NCBI GenBank assembly: GCA_035934235.1
Contig: DASYYB010000030.1
Location: 1 to 64,000, forward strand
Direction: 5' to 3'
Source: REEB95 sp035934235
Lineage (GTDB): Bacteria; Pseudomonadota; Alphaproteobacteria; ATCC43930; CGMCC-115725
DNA length: 64,000 bases
The notes below the pieces were generated by a model. The model saw only the letters and a list, made by a program, of their open reading frames with translations. It did no database searches and had not been told where the DNA came from. The position numbers and the translations under genes were made by a program. Positions within the stretch are counted from its first letter, which is position 1. The number at the start of each line of letters is the position of its first letter. Below, in pieces: positions 53,327 through 61,053 of this stretch.

Positions 53327-53791
53327 ATGGCCTTGCGGGGCGACGAGAAATACGTCGCGCAAAATCGGCGTGCCCGACACGATTACGCGATCCAGGAGAC
53401 GATCGAGGCGGGTTTGATGCTGGCCGGTACCGAGGTCAAGGTGCTGCGCGCCGGCCTTGCCAGCATCGCCGAGGCGTACGCGGCAGAGAAGGACGGCGCG
53501 ATCTATCTGCTGAATGCGCATTTTCCCGCCTATCCGGCGGCGCGCGTCAACCACGAGCCGCGCCGGCCGCGCAAACTGCTGCTGCGCAATCGGGAAATCG
53601 CAAAGTTGCTGGGCGCTGTAAAACGCGACGGCATCACGCTGGTGCCGCTATCGATCTATTTCAACGAGCGCGGCCGCGCCAAGCTGGCGCTCGGCGTTGC
53701 CAAAGGCAAACGCAAGGCCGACAAGCGCGAAGCCGAAAAAGAGCGCGATTGGCAGCGTTCGCGCGGGCGGCTCTTACGCGAGCGTGGCTAG
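53327..53791 (+). CDS. smpB: SsrA-binding protein SmpB
   Basis: A 154-aa partner of tmRNA in trans-translation. The OB-fold begins VAQNRRARHDYAI with GLMLAGTEVKVLR, and the basic C-terminal tail (KGKRKADKREAEKERDW) inserts into the decoding centre. It is co-transcribed with dapA. The tmRNA gene itself is not in the window. Confidence 0.96.
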   Translation: MALRGDEKYVAQNRRARHDYAIQETIEAGLMLAGTEVKVLRAGLASIAEAYAAEKDGAIYLLNAHFPAYPAARVNHEPRRPRKLLLRNREIAKLLGAVKRDGITLVPLSIYFNERGRAKLALGVAKGKRKADKREAEKERDWQRSRGRLLRERG

Positions 53792-53807
53792 CTTACGCGC
53801 GTCGGAA

Positions 53808-54461
53808 TTATGGCGACGTGAGCCGTCGTTTCAACTCGGCGAAAACCGCCTCGAACATCGCCGGCGTAAGCTGACCTGTGTTGGTGTTGTAGCGCGAGCA
53901 ATGATAACTGTCGGCCAGAATCGGACCCGCCGGCAGAGCGTGGATCGCGCCGTGTGCGAAGCGATAGCGCGCGCGCTTTTGCCCCTGCGCCGCAAGCACC
54001 GCTTGATGCGCGATCTGACCGAGCGCGAGGACCGCCGCCAACCGCGGCATCGCCGCGATCTCGGCGGCAAGGAATTGGCCGCAACTGCGAATCTCCGGTG
54101 TCTCGGGCTTGTTGGCGGGCGGTACGCAGCGGACGGCGTTGGTAATCCGACAGCCGACCAACGTCAGGCCGTCGTCGGCGCGCGCGTCATAGGTGCCGCG
54201 TGCGAAGCCGAACTTGATCAGCGTGCCGTAGAGCAAAATGCCGGCGTAATCGCCGGTGAACGGACGCCCGGTGCGGTTGGCACCTTTGAGGCCCGGCGCT
54301 AGTCCCACGATCAGGAGCCGCGCGTCGAGATTGCCGAACGATGGCACCGGCGCGTTGTGCCAAGTCGGTTCTGCGGCGCGCTGTGCGACGCGGAACGCCA
54401 TCAGGCGCGGGCAGAGTGCGCAATCCCGCCCGGGCGTACCCGGGTCCGACGACGTGCTCAC
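53808..54461 (-). CDS. Uracil-DNA glycosylase of family 5 (UDGb type)
   Basis: A 217-aa base-excision enzyme. Motif 1 is GLAPGLKGANRTGRPFTG (no catalytic Asp, as in family 5) and the second motif is DSYHCSRYNTNTGQLT. Four Cys (C14, C17 and two further ones in GCRITNAVRC/RSCGQF) fit the Fe-S site. Such enzymes remove uracil and also hypoxanthine. The start overlaps the NYN gene by 4 bp, so the two are translationally coupled. Confidence 0.88.
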   Translation of the reverse strand: MSTSSDPGTPGRDCALCPRLMAFRVAQRAAEPTWHNAPVPSFGNLDARLLIVGLAPGLKGANRTGRPFTGDYAGILLYGTLIKFGFARGTYDARADDGLTLVGCRITNAVRCVPPANKPETPEIRSCGQFLAAEIAAMPRLAAVLALGQIAHQAVLAAQGQKRARYRFAHGAIHALPAGPILADSYHCSRYNTNTGQLTPAMFEAVFAELKRRLTSP

Positions 54462-55045
54462 GCCTCGCTGTCGCTCATTTGGTTGAAGGGCTGAGCTTGC
54501 CGCGGCGACGCCTCGTCGCGATGCCGCATGATTTGCGGTGCCAGATCCTGAAGTTCGATGAACATGTCCGCCTGGCGTCGAAGCTCATCGGCGACCATCG
54601 GCGGCGCTGAGCGGATGGTCGACACCACGGTGACACGAACACCTTTTCGTTGGATCGCATCGACCAGCCGGCGAAAATCGCCGTCACCGGAGAACAACAC
54701 AATATGGTCGAGATATTGCGCCATCTCCATCACGTCGATGGCGAGCTCGATATCCATGTTGCCCTTGACCTTTCGGCGGCCCATGGCGTCGGTGTATTCC
54801 TTGGTTGGCTTGGTGACCATGGTGTAGCCGTTGTAGTCGAGCCAGTCGACCAACGGGCGGAGAGGCGAATATTCCTGATCCTCGATCAACGCCGTGTAAT
54901 AGAAGGCGCGGATCAGGCGGCCCTTCTCCCCGAACAGCTGCAACAGTCGCTTGTAGTCGATATCGAAACCCAAGGCACGGGCTGCGGCATGGAGGTTGGC
55001 GCCATCGATGAACAATGCAATTCTTTCTTCGGGATAAAATGTCAT
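54458..55045 (-). CDS. NYN-domain (LabA/DUF88 family) putative RNase
   Basis: A 195-aa protein of the PIN-like NYN fold. Metal-binding Asp residues are in LFIDGANLHAAA, KGNMDIELAIDVME and FSGDGDFRRLVDAI. Family members act as ribonucleases or RNA-binding regulators; the target is unknown. ATG 55045 has GGAG upstream; the frame can be extended by four codons. It overlaps the glycosylase gene and is divergent from folK. Confidence 0.87.
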   Translation of the reverse strand: MTFYPEERIALFIDGANLHAAARALGFDIDYKRLLQLFGEKGRLIRAFYYTALIEDQEYSPLRPLVDWLDYNGYTMVTKPTKEYTDAMGRRKVKGNMDIELAIDVMEMAQYLDHIVLFSGDGDFRRLVDAIQRKGVRVTVVSTIRSAPPMVADELRRQADMFIELQDLAPQIMRHRDEASPRQAQPFNQMSDSEA

Positions 55046-55143
55046 GCGTAACTCCACTCAATGACGCCAACGTTATGCCGCGCATTTGACCGCCGTCGCA
55101 TCACGCGCGTCAAGCGGCCGCGCTTGCCGAAAGTTTGCCGCGA

Positions 55144-55641
55144 ATGATCCTGATTGCCTTGGGCGCCAATCTGCCGAGCAACGTCGGACCGCCGCGCACG
55201 ACGCTTGAGCACGCGCTGCGTTCCCTCGCACAGGAAGGCGGCGAGATTGTGGCGCGGTCGCACTTTTACCAGAGTTCGCCGGTGCCGAAGTCGGATCAGC
55301 CCGACTACCTCAATGCCGTCGTTGCCATCAAATGCAAATTGGATCCGCCGACATTGCTCGGAAGGCTCGGCGCCATCGAAGCGCGTTTCGGGCGGCAACG
55401 CGGCGAGCCGAACGCCGCGCGCTCGCTCGACCTCGACCTGATCGCCTATGACGATATGATCCGCGACGTCGTGCCGATCTTGCCGCATCCGCGGATGCAC
55501 GAGCGTGCCTTCGTGCTGCTGCCGCTGGCCGAAATCGCACCGGATTGGGTTCATCCGCGTCTCCAGCTGTCGGTTGCCGCGCTGATCCGGACGCTGCCGC
55601 CGGCTGCTCGCACCGATTGTCGGCCGGTCGCGGACAAATGA
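55144..55641 (+). CDS. folK: 2-amino-4-hydroxy-6-hydroxymethyldihydropteridine pyrophosphokinase
   Basis: A 165-aa enzyme that pyrophosphorylates the pterin made by FolB, giving the FolP substrate. Motifs are IALGANLPSN, ARSLDLDLIAYDD and HPRMHERAFVLLPLAEIAP. ATG 55144 starts with MILIALGANL as usual. It is separated from folB and folP by 17 kb. Confidence 0.94.
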   Translation: MILIALGANLPSNVGPPRTTLEHALRSLAQEGGEIVARSHFYQSSPVPKSDQPDYLNAVVAIKCKLDPPTLLGRLGAIEARFGRQRGEPNAARSLDLDLIAYDDMIRDVVPILPHPRMHERAFVLLPLAEIAPDWVHPRLQLSVAALIRTLPPAARTDCRPVADK

Positions 55642-55717
55642 CTTCGCGGTACAGCCGTCTCAAAATTAGGACAGGCGATAATAATCGATTCGGCCGAAAA
55701 TAATAGGTGAGGCGCTG

Positions 55718-55898
55718 ATGTCGATGTCATCGCCCCGTTCCGCCGCGGCGAGCGCCGCTTTCGACGTGCCAAGCGCTTACGCCAAGGAAGGCGCTCTTCG
55801 GCTCGGTCATCGGCTATGCGATGGACGGGTTCGATCTCCTCATTTTTGGTTTCATGCTCGGCGCCATCCGTAACGAGCACGGCTCGCATAATCCGTAA
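55718..55898 (+). pseudogene. Frameshifted 5' fragment of an MFS transporter gene
   Basis: ATG 55718, preceded by GGTGAGG, opens 23-26 sensible codons (MSMSSPRSAAASAAF...). At about 55787 the frame must shift by +1 to read KALFGSVIGYAMDGFDLLI then FGFMLGAIR, the first membrane helix of many MFS carriers. TAA at 55896 ends it. The remaining 11 helices are absent. It is a decayed gene; the XRE regulator that follows may have controlled it. Nothing coding is seen in 55642-55717 or 55899-56048. Confidence 0.6.
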
Positions 55899-56048
55899 GA
55901 GGCGATGGCGCTGGGCGATTTTCTCAAAGGCGCCGATCTGCTTTATCATGCCGTCGTCGAAGCGACGTGACGAACCGGTATCATCTCGTTATGGTGTGGC
56001 TATAGCGTGGACGATCCGCACACGTAAGATGCGGACGACGAGGGGAGC

Positions 56049-56981
56049 GTGGATACACGCCGTAAGGATATCGGCCGGCGGCTCAAGGCCTATCGCAGGG
56101 GCAGCGGCTTAAAGGCCGAAGAAATTGCCCATCGTCTCAACATCTCTCGCTCTGCACTCTATCGTATGGAGGCGGGCGAAATCGTCAAAATCGAGACGCT
56201 TGATGCGCTCGCGCACGTGCTCAATACGTCGCTCGCGTCGTTGCTCGGTATCGGGGTCGAGTACTATCCGAAAGCCGGTGCGTATTTCGAGCGCATGCGG
56301 CAGCTGGAAGCGGCCGCCGATCAGATCATCGCGCGTTTCATGCCGATTTCGTTTCTGCTGACGACTGCGGACTACAGCACGCACCTGCGCCAAATGCTGA
56401 TCGAATCCCTGCCGTCGGGCGAGCTGCCGCCCGAGGCGCTTGCCGAGATCGAAACCATCATGGCGATCCTCGGCACGCGCAAATCGGCATATAAGCCGCG
56501 CATCGTTGCCTTGACGTCGGTTCCGGAGATCGAACGGTTTCTGCAACTCGGTCTCATTGGCCGTTTCGGACTGCCGCACGAGGAATGGACGCGCCGGCGT
56601 ACGGCAGCGCGGCACGAGATCGAGAACATCGTGCACTTTCTGACGGATCAGCGGCCGGGGATTGAACTCGGGCTGGTCGATGAAACGCTGCCCAACGTGG
56701 CGTTTCAGCTTTTTCAGTCGAAGAAGGAGACCGTCCTGACCGTCAGCCCATTCCGCATCAGCGAGATGCCGAATGTCCGGCATGGGGTCGCGATGGTGAC
56801 GGCCGCCCCCGAGGCGGTCGTGCTTTATGAAAAGCTTGCCGCGGACCTTTGGGGCCGTGCGCTCAAAGGCCCACGGGCGGCGGCGCGGCTGGCCGAAGTC
56901 ATCGCTCGGTCCGCCAACGGCGGGGCGGCTGAAATGCGCTTGACTCGTGCGCCGTCGCGCCGCAGAAAGTCGCGCCACTAG
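56049..56981 (+). CDS. XRE-family helix-turn-helix transcriptional regulator
   Basis: A 310-aa protein with an N-terminal lambda-repressor-like HTH (about 8-62: LKAEEIAHRLNISRSALYRMEAG) and a long C-terminal ligand or effector domain with no recognised motif. The GTG start has GGGGAG just upstream. Comparable regulators are often encoded beside MFS or ABC uptake genes; here the neighbour is a broken MFS gene. pyrE follows 18 bp on, possibly co-transcribed. Confidence 0.85.
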   Translation: MDTRRKDIGRRLKAYRRGSGLKAEEIAHRLNISRSALYRMEAGEIVKIETLDALAHVLNTSLASLLGIGVEYYPKAGAYFERMRQLEAAADQIIARFMPISFLLTTADYSTHLRQMLIESLPSGELPPEALAEIETIMAILGTRKSAYKPRIVALTSVPEIERFLQLGLIGRFGLPHEEWTRRRTAARHEIENIVHFLTDQRPGIELGLVDETLPNVAFQLFQSKKETVLTVSPFRISEMPNVRHGVAMVTAAPEAVVLYEKLAADLWGRALKGPRAAARLAEVIARSANGGAAEMRLTRAPSRRRKSRH

Positions 56982-56999
56982 CCAGGCGGATCGCAGGCC

Positions 57000-57701
57000 A
57001 TGAATTTCGGCGCCACGTTTCCCGATCGCGAGCTCATTCAGCAGGTGACTTCGCGGATCCTACTCGAGGTGGGCGCCGTCAACTTCAATTCGTCGACGCC
57101 GTTTATCTTCACCTCCGGCTGGGCGAGCCCGGTCTATATCGATTGCCGTCGCCTGATTTTCTATCCGCGCGTCCGTGAGACGTTGTGCGAATTCGCCACG
57201 TCCACCATTCTGCGCGAAGTCGGTTTCGAGTCGATCGACGTGATCGCCGGCGGCGAAACCGCCGGCATCCCGTTTGCCGCATGGATCGCAGACCGGCTGA
57301 TGCTGCCGATGCAGTACGTGCGCAAAAAGCCGAAGGGCTTCGGCCGCAACGCGCAGATCGAAGGCGACGTCCGTGAGAACGCACGCACGCTGCTGGTCGA
57401 GGATCTGACAACTGACGGCCGCAGCAAGGTCAATTTCTGCAAGGCGCTGCGCCAGGCCGGTGCGATCGTCGAGCATACGTTCGTCATTTTTCACTACGGC
57501 ATCTTCCCCCAGAGCGAGCAGCTGATGGACGAAATCGGCGTGAAGCTTCATTCGCTCGCCAACTGGTGGGATGTGCTCAAGGTGGCCAAGGCCGAAGGCC
57601 GGTTCGACGCGCCGACGGTGCGCGAGGTGGAAAAGTTCCTGAACGACCCCGTGAGTTGGTCGGCGGCGCACGGTGGCGCGTCGAACCTACCGTCGGCTTA
57701 G
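57000..57701 (+). CDS. pyrE: Orotate phosphoribosyltransferase
   Basis: A 233-aa enzyme that converts orotate and PRPP to orotidine-5-phosphate. The PRPP motif LLVEDLTTDGRSK and GGETAGIPFAAWIA are present, as is the flexible-loop RKKPKGFGR. Longer than enterobacterial PyrE, typical for alphaproteobacteria. pyrB is at 27.4 kb. Confidence 0.95.
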   Translation: MNFGATFPDRELIQQVTSRILLEVGAVNFNSSTPFIFTSGWASPVYIDCRRLIFYPRVRETLCEFATSTILREVGFESIDVIAGGETAGIPFAAWIADRLMLPMQYVRKKPKGFGRNAQIEGDVRENARTLLVEDLTTDGRSKVNFCKALRQAGAIVEHTFVIFHYGIFPQSEQLMDEIGVKLHSLANWWDVLKVAKAEGRFDAPTVREVEKFLNDPVSWSAAHGGASNLPSA

Positions 57702-57708
57702 CGCCTTC

Positions 57709-57716
57709 TTAACCAT
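57709..57716 (+). promoter_or_regulatory. CtrA-type half-site TTAACCAT upstream of the GDP-mannose dehydrogenase gene
   Basis: TTAACCAT lies 87 bp before the algD-like ATG; a further TTAAGG is at 57743-57748. Only one half of the full consensus is present, so support is limited. Confidence 0.3.
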
Positions 57717-57802
57717 AAGTCTGCGGCCCTCACGCGAAATTAAGGAAATCGCCGTTCAATGCCGCTGACCCGGCCTCTTGCCGGTGAGTGGGGCGATTTC
57801 GC

Positions 57803-59116
57803 ATGCGTATTTCCGTATTCGGTATGGGCTATGTCGGGACGGTTTCGGCCGCGTGTTTTGCCGAGCTCGGTCACGACGTCATCGGCGTCGACGTCAATCC
57901 CGCCAAGATCGATATGATCAATCGCGGCCTTTCGCCGGTGGTCGAGGAGGGCCTCGACGAGGCCGTCGCCGCCGGCGTCAAAGCGGGCCGCTTGCGTGCA
58001 ATCGCCGACACCGCGACGGCCGTCCTGCAAAGCGACATCTCGCTTATCTCCGTCGGCACGCCGATGGGCCGCACCGGTGCGCCGATGCTGGACGCGCTCG
58101 ACACTGTCGTCGATGGCATCGGTTCGGCCCTGCGCCACAAGAACGGCGGACATACGGTCGTGCTGCGCTCGACCGTGCCGCCCGGAACCACGGAAGGCCG
58201 CATGCTGCCGATGCTGGCCGCGAAATCGGGTCGGGATGCTGACAACGGTATCGCCGTCGCCTTCAATCCTGAATTCCTGCGCGAAGGGTGCTCGGTCCGC
58301 GATTTCCGCAATCCACCTTTCACCATTGCCGGCTCGCCGAGCGCGGCGGGCTACGAAGCGGTCGAGGCGCTCTATAGCGGCGTCGAGGCGCCGTTTATCC
58401 GCACCACGACCGGCGTTGCTGAATCGGTCAAATGCCTGTCCAATGCATTTCACGCGGTCAAGATCGCCTTTGCCAACGAGGCCGGCGTTCTGCTGAAGAG
58501 CCTCGGCGTCGATGCGCAGGAGGCGATGAAGGTGTTCTGCGCCGACCGGCAGCTCAACATTTCGCCGGCTTATCTCCGGCCGGGATTCGCATTCGGCGGT
58601 TCGTGCCTGCCCAAGGACGTTTCGGCACTGGTCGCACTCGCCAAAGCCGGCGACATCACGCTGCCGTTCCTGTCCAGCGTGATGCCGGCGAACGACGCGC
58701 ATATCGATCGCGCGCTCCAGGCCATTCTCGACGAGGGCCGCCGCAAGGTCGCGCTCCTGGGGCTCGCCTTCAAATCGGGCACCGACGACCTGCGTCATTC
58801 GCCGTTCGTCTATCTCGCCGAACGGTTGATCGGCAAAGGCTATGACCTTGCGATCTTCGACCGCAACGTCAACGCCAGCAAACTGCTCGGCAAGAACCGC
58901 GAGTTCATCGAACACGAAATCCCACATTTCGACCGGCTGCTGATCACCGACCTGCGCCGCGCGCTCGACGGCGCGGGCATGATCGTGATCGGACACGCAA
59001 GCCGCGAGGACATCGCCGTACTCAAGGCCGAACATAACGGTCGGCCGATACTCGATCTTCAGGGCGTGCCGGCCTTGGCGCAGATGCCCGGCGCGCGGTA
59101 CCGCTCACTCTGCTGA
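57803..59116 (+). CDS. GDP-mannose (AlgD-type) or UDP-glucose 6-dehydrogenase
   Basis: A 437-aa NAD-dependent sugar-nucleotide dehydrogenase. The Rossmann start is MRISVFGMGYVG and the catalytic Cys268 lies in FGGSCLPKD, the same number as in Pseudomonas AlgD. The start MRISVFGMGYVGTVSAA also fits AlgD better than UDP-glucose dehydrogenases. The product would be GDP-mannuronate for an acidic polysaccharide; ManC (33.7 kb) makes the precursor. In-frame GTG 57788 is an alternative start. A glycosyltransferase gene follows 8 bp on. Confidence 0.88.
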   Translation: MRISVFGMGYVGTVSAACFAELGHDVIGVDVNPAKIDMINRGLSPVVEEGLDEAVAAGVKAGRLRAIADTATAVLQSDISLISVGTPMGRTGAPMLDALDTVVDGIGSALRHKNGGHTVVLRSTVPPGTTEGRMLPMLAAKSGRDADNGIAVAFNPEFLREGCSVRDFRNPPFTIAGSPSAAGYEAVEALYSGVEAPFIRTTTGVAESVKCLSNAFHAVKIAFANEAGVLLKSLGVDAQEAMKVFCADRQLNISPAYLRPGFAFGGSCLPKDVSALVALAKAGDITLPFLSSVMPANDAHIDRALQAILDEGRRKVALLGLAFKSGTDDLRHSPFVYLAERLIGKGYDLAIFDRNVNASKLLGKNREFIEHEIPHFDRLLITDLRRALDGAGMIVIGHASREDIAVLKAEHNGRPILDLQGVPALAQMPGARYRSLC

Positions 59117-59124
59117 GGTCGACA

Positions 59125-60396
59125 ATGGCGCGGCCACGATTGCTCTTCGTCTCGCCGCAATTCCTGTTTCCGGCCGACGCTGGCGGCAAGATCCGCACCA
59201 GCGGCATCCTCCGCGGGATGAAAGGCGGACATTTCGAGATCACGTTGATCTCGCCGGCGACTGCCGAGCAGCCGCGGCGGTTCGCCCGTGAGCTGAGTGA
59301 GGTCTGCGATCGGTTTTTGTTCTGGCCCGCGGTTCGACGCGGCAAGTTCGTCGGCGCGTTGACGCGTTTCGCCGCGCTGGCGTCGCGCTTGCCGGCTTCG
59401 GTCGCGCTCGATCGTTCGCGCGCGGCCGCCGCGCTGATCGCCGACGCGCTGGCGACGCAGCCCGAAATTGTTGTCGCCGATTTCATTCACGCCGCCGTAC
59501 TGTTCGGTCACATACCGCCGACGGGCTCGGTCGTGTTCACGCACAACGTTGAGGCCGAAATCTTCGCCCGTCACGCAAAGACGGCAGAAAATTCTCTCGC
59601 ACGAATCATTTGGAGCGCGCAGCGCCGCAAGATGGCGGAATTCGAAGCGCGCTATCTACCGGCCTTCGCCAAGGTCATCGCCGTCTCGGACCGCGACCTC
59701 AACTTCTTTCTTGAGACATACGGCGTGCGCGGCGCAGAAACGATTCCGACGGGCGTCGATTTTGATTATTTCGGCGCCTTGGCGTCGCCGCCACCGGCCA
59801 CGGTCGAGGCGCGTGGCGGTCATCTCGTCTTCACCGGTTCGATGGATTGGCCGGCCAATATCGACGCCATGCATTATTGCATGAACGAGATCTGGCCGAT
59901 GATCGCCGCAGCCAGGCCCGACGTGCGACTCACCATCGTCGGCCGCGATCCGCCGGCCGCGCTCGTCGACAAGGCGCGGGTTCGCGGGTTCAAGTGGCAG
60001 TTCACCGGCTTCGTCGACGACGTCCGTCCGTTCATTCGCGACGCCGACGTTTATGTCGTGCCGCTACGCGTCGGCGGTGGGACGCGGATCAAGATCTACG
60101 AGGCCATGGCGATGCGGCGGCCGGTCGTCTCGACGTCGATCGGCGTCGAGGGGCTGCCGATTGAAGCCGGCGAGCACTATCGCCGGGCTGACACGGCGGC
60201 GGCTTTCGCCGCCGCGGTCTTACAACTGCTCGCGGCGCCGGCCGAGGGCGCCGAAATGGCCGAAAACGCCTATGATTTCATCCTGAAACGCTATTCAACC
60301 CGCCGGGTCGCCCGGACGTTTGAGGACATCTGTATACGCACGATCGGCGCCAATGGCGCCATCGAGCCGCCCGAACTGGTAGCCTTGGCCGGATGA
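59125..60396 (+). CDS. Glycosyltransferase family 4 protein
   Basis: A 423-aa GT-B-fold glycosyltransferase. N-terminal VSPQFLFPADAGGKIR is the acceptor-side glycine loop. C-terminal FTGSMDWPANIDAM, VPLRVGGGTRIKIYEAMA and VVSTSIGVEGLPI form the sugar-nucleotide site. It resembles the TIGR03087-type transferases of exopolysaccharide systems. Being 8 bp downstream of the GDP-mannose dehydrogenase gene, it probably works on the same polysaccharide. No polymerase or export genes are in the window. Confidence 0.86.
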   Translation: MARPRLLFVSPQFLFPADAGGKIRTSGILRGMKGGHFEITLISPATAEQPRRFARELSEVCDRFLFWPAVRRGKFVGALTRFAALASRLPASVALDRSRAAAALIADALATQPEIVVADFIHAAVLFGHIPPTGSVVFTHNVEAEIFARHAKTAENSLARIIWSAQRRKMAEFEARYLPAFAKVIAVSDRDLNFFLETYGVRGAETIPTGVDFDYFGALASPPPATVEARGGHLVFTGSMDWPANIDAMHYCMNEIWPMIAAARPDVRLTIVGRDPPAALVDKARVRGFKWQFTGFVDDVRPFIRDADVYVVPLRVGGGTRIKIYEAMAMRRPVVSTSIGVEGLPIEAGEHYRRADTAAAFAAAVLQLLAAPAEGAEMAENAYDFILKRYSTRRVARTFEDICIRTIGANGAIEPPELVALAG

Positions 60397-60482
60397 CCGG
60401 CGTTTTCCGGACGCCACTGTTGCGGTGCAACAGCTGCCCACTTATATTGTAAGATCAGCACGTTTTCCGGAGATCGAGGTTC

Positions 60483-60968
60483 ATGGCGCGGGTTACGGTC
60501 GAAGACTGCATCGTTAAAATCCCCAACCGATTCGAGTTGGTCCTGCTTTCGGCCCAGCGTGCCCGCGACGTTGCAGGCGGCGCGCCGCTAACCGTCGACC
60601 GCGACAACGACAAGAATCCGGTCGTGGCGTTGCGCGAAATTGCCGACGAGACGATCGCGATCAAGACGCTCGAGGAAAATCTGGTCAAAGGCCTCCAGAA
60701 GCACGTCGAAATCGACGAGCCGGTCGAAGACCAGGAAATCGAGCTCGGGACGCAGCTCGGCTTGGGCTCCGATATTGCCCAGGTGCCGGGAACCGAAGGC
60801 GCGGCTTTGGCCGAAGCGCAAGGCGACGAGGCGGTCGACGAGGACCTCGAAAAAGACGTGCTCGAGGCTGCCGAGGACGAAGCGGTCGGCCTGAACGACG
60901 AGGCATTGCCGGATATCGCCGAAGGTGAGGGCGAGGGTGGCGGTCCCACGGAAAACGGCCAGCCTTGA
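60483..60968 (+). CDS. rpoZ: RNA polymerase omega subunit with a long acidic tail
   Basis: The first 70 residues (MARVTVEDCIVKIPNRFELV...NPVVALREIA) are a normal omega fold that assists beta' assembly. A tail of about 85 residues follows, strongly acidic (EDQEIELG, EAVDEDLEKDVLEAAEDEAV) and ending in Gly/Glu. Most alphaproteobacterial omegas also have a tail, but this one is on the long side (161 aa). It precedes rsh, the usual rpoZ-spoT order. Confidence 0.95.
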   Translation: MARVTVEDCIVKIPNRFELVLLSAQRARDVAGGAPLTVDRDNDKNPVVALREIADETIAIKTLEENLVKGLQKHVEIDEPVEDQEIELGTQLGLGSDIAQVPGTEGAALAEAQGDEAVDEDLEKDVLEAAEDEAVGLNDEALPDIAEGEGEGGGPTENGQP

Positions 60969-61053
60969 TCGGCGGGAGCGGCGGCGGCTCGTCCGTCGCG
61001 CCGCTCTCGGTTTGTCTATACGCCGGTGGAAGTGACCGGCTGAGCATCGTTCC

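Noticed and set aside
55551..55949. 132-codon minus-strand ORF opposite folK and the MFS fragment
   Set aside because: It is antisense to folK and the degraded MFS gene, and its translation resembles no protein.
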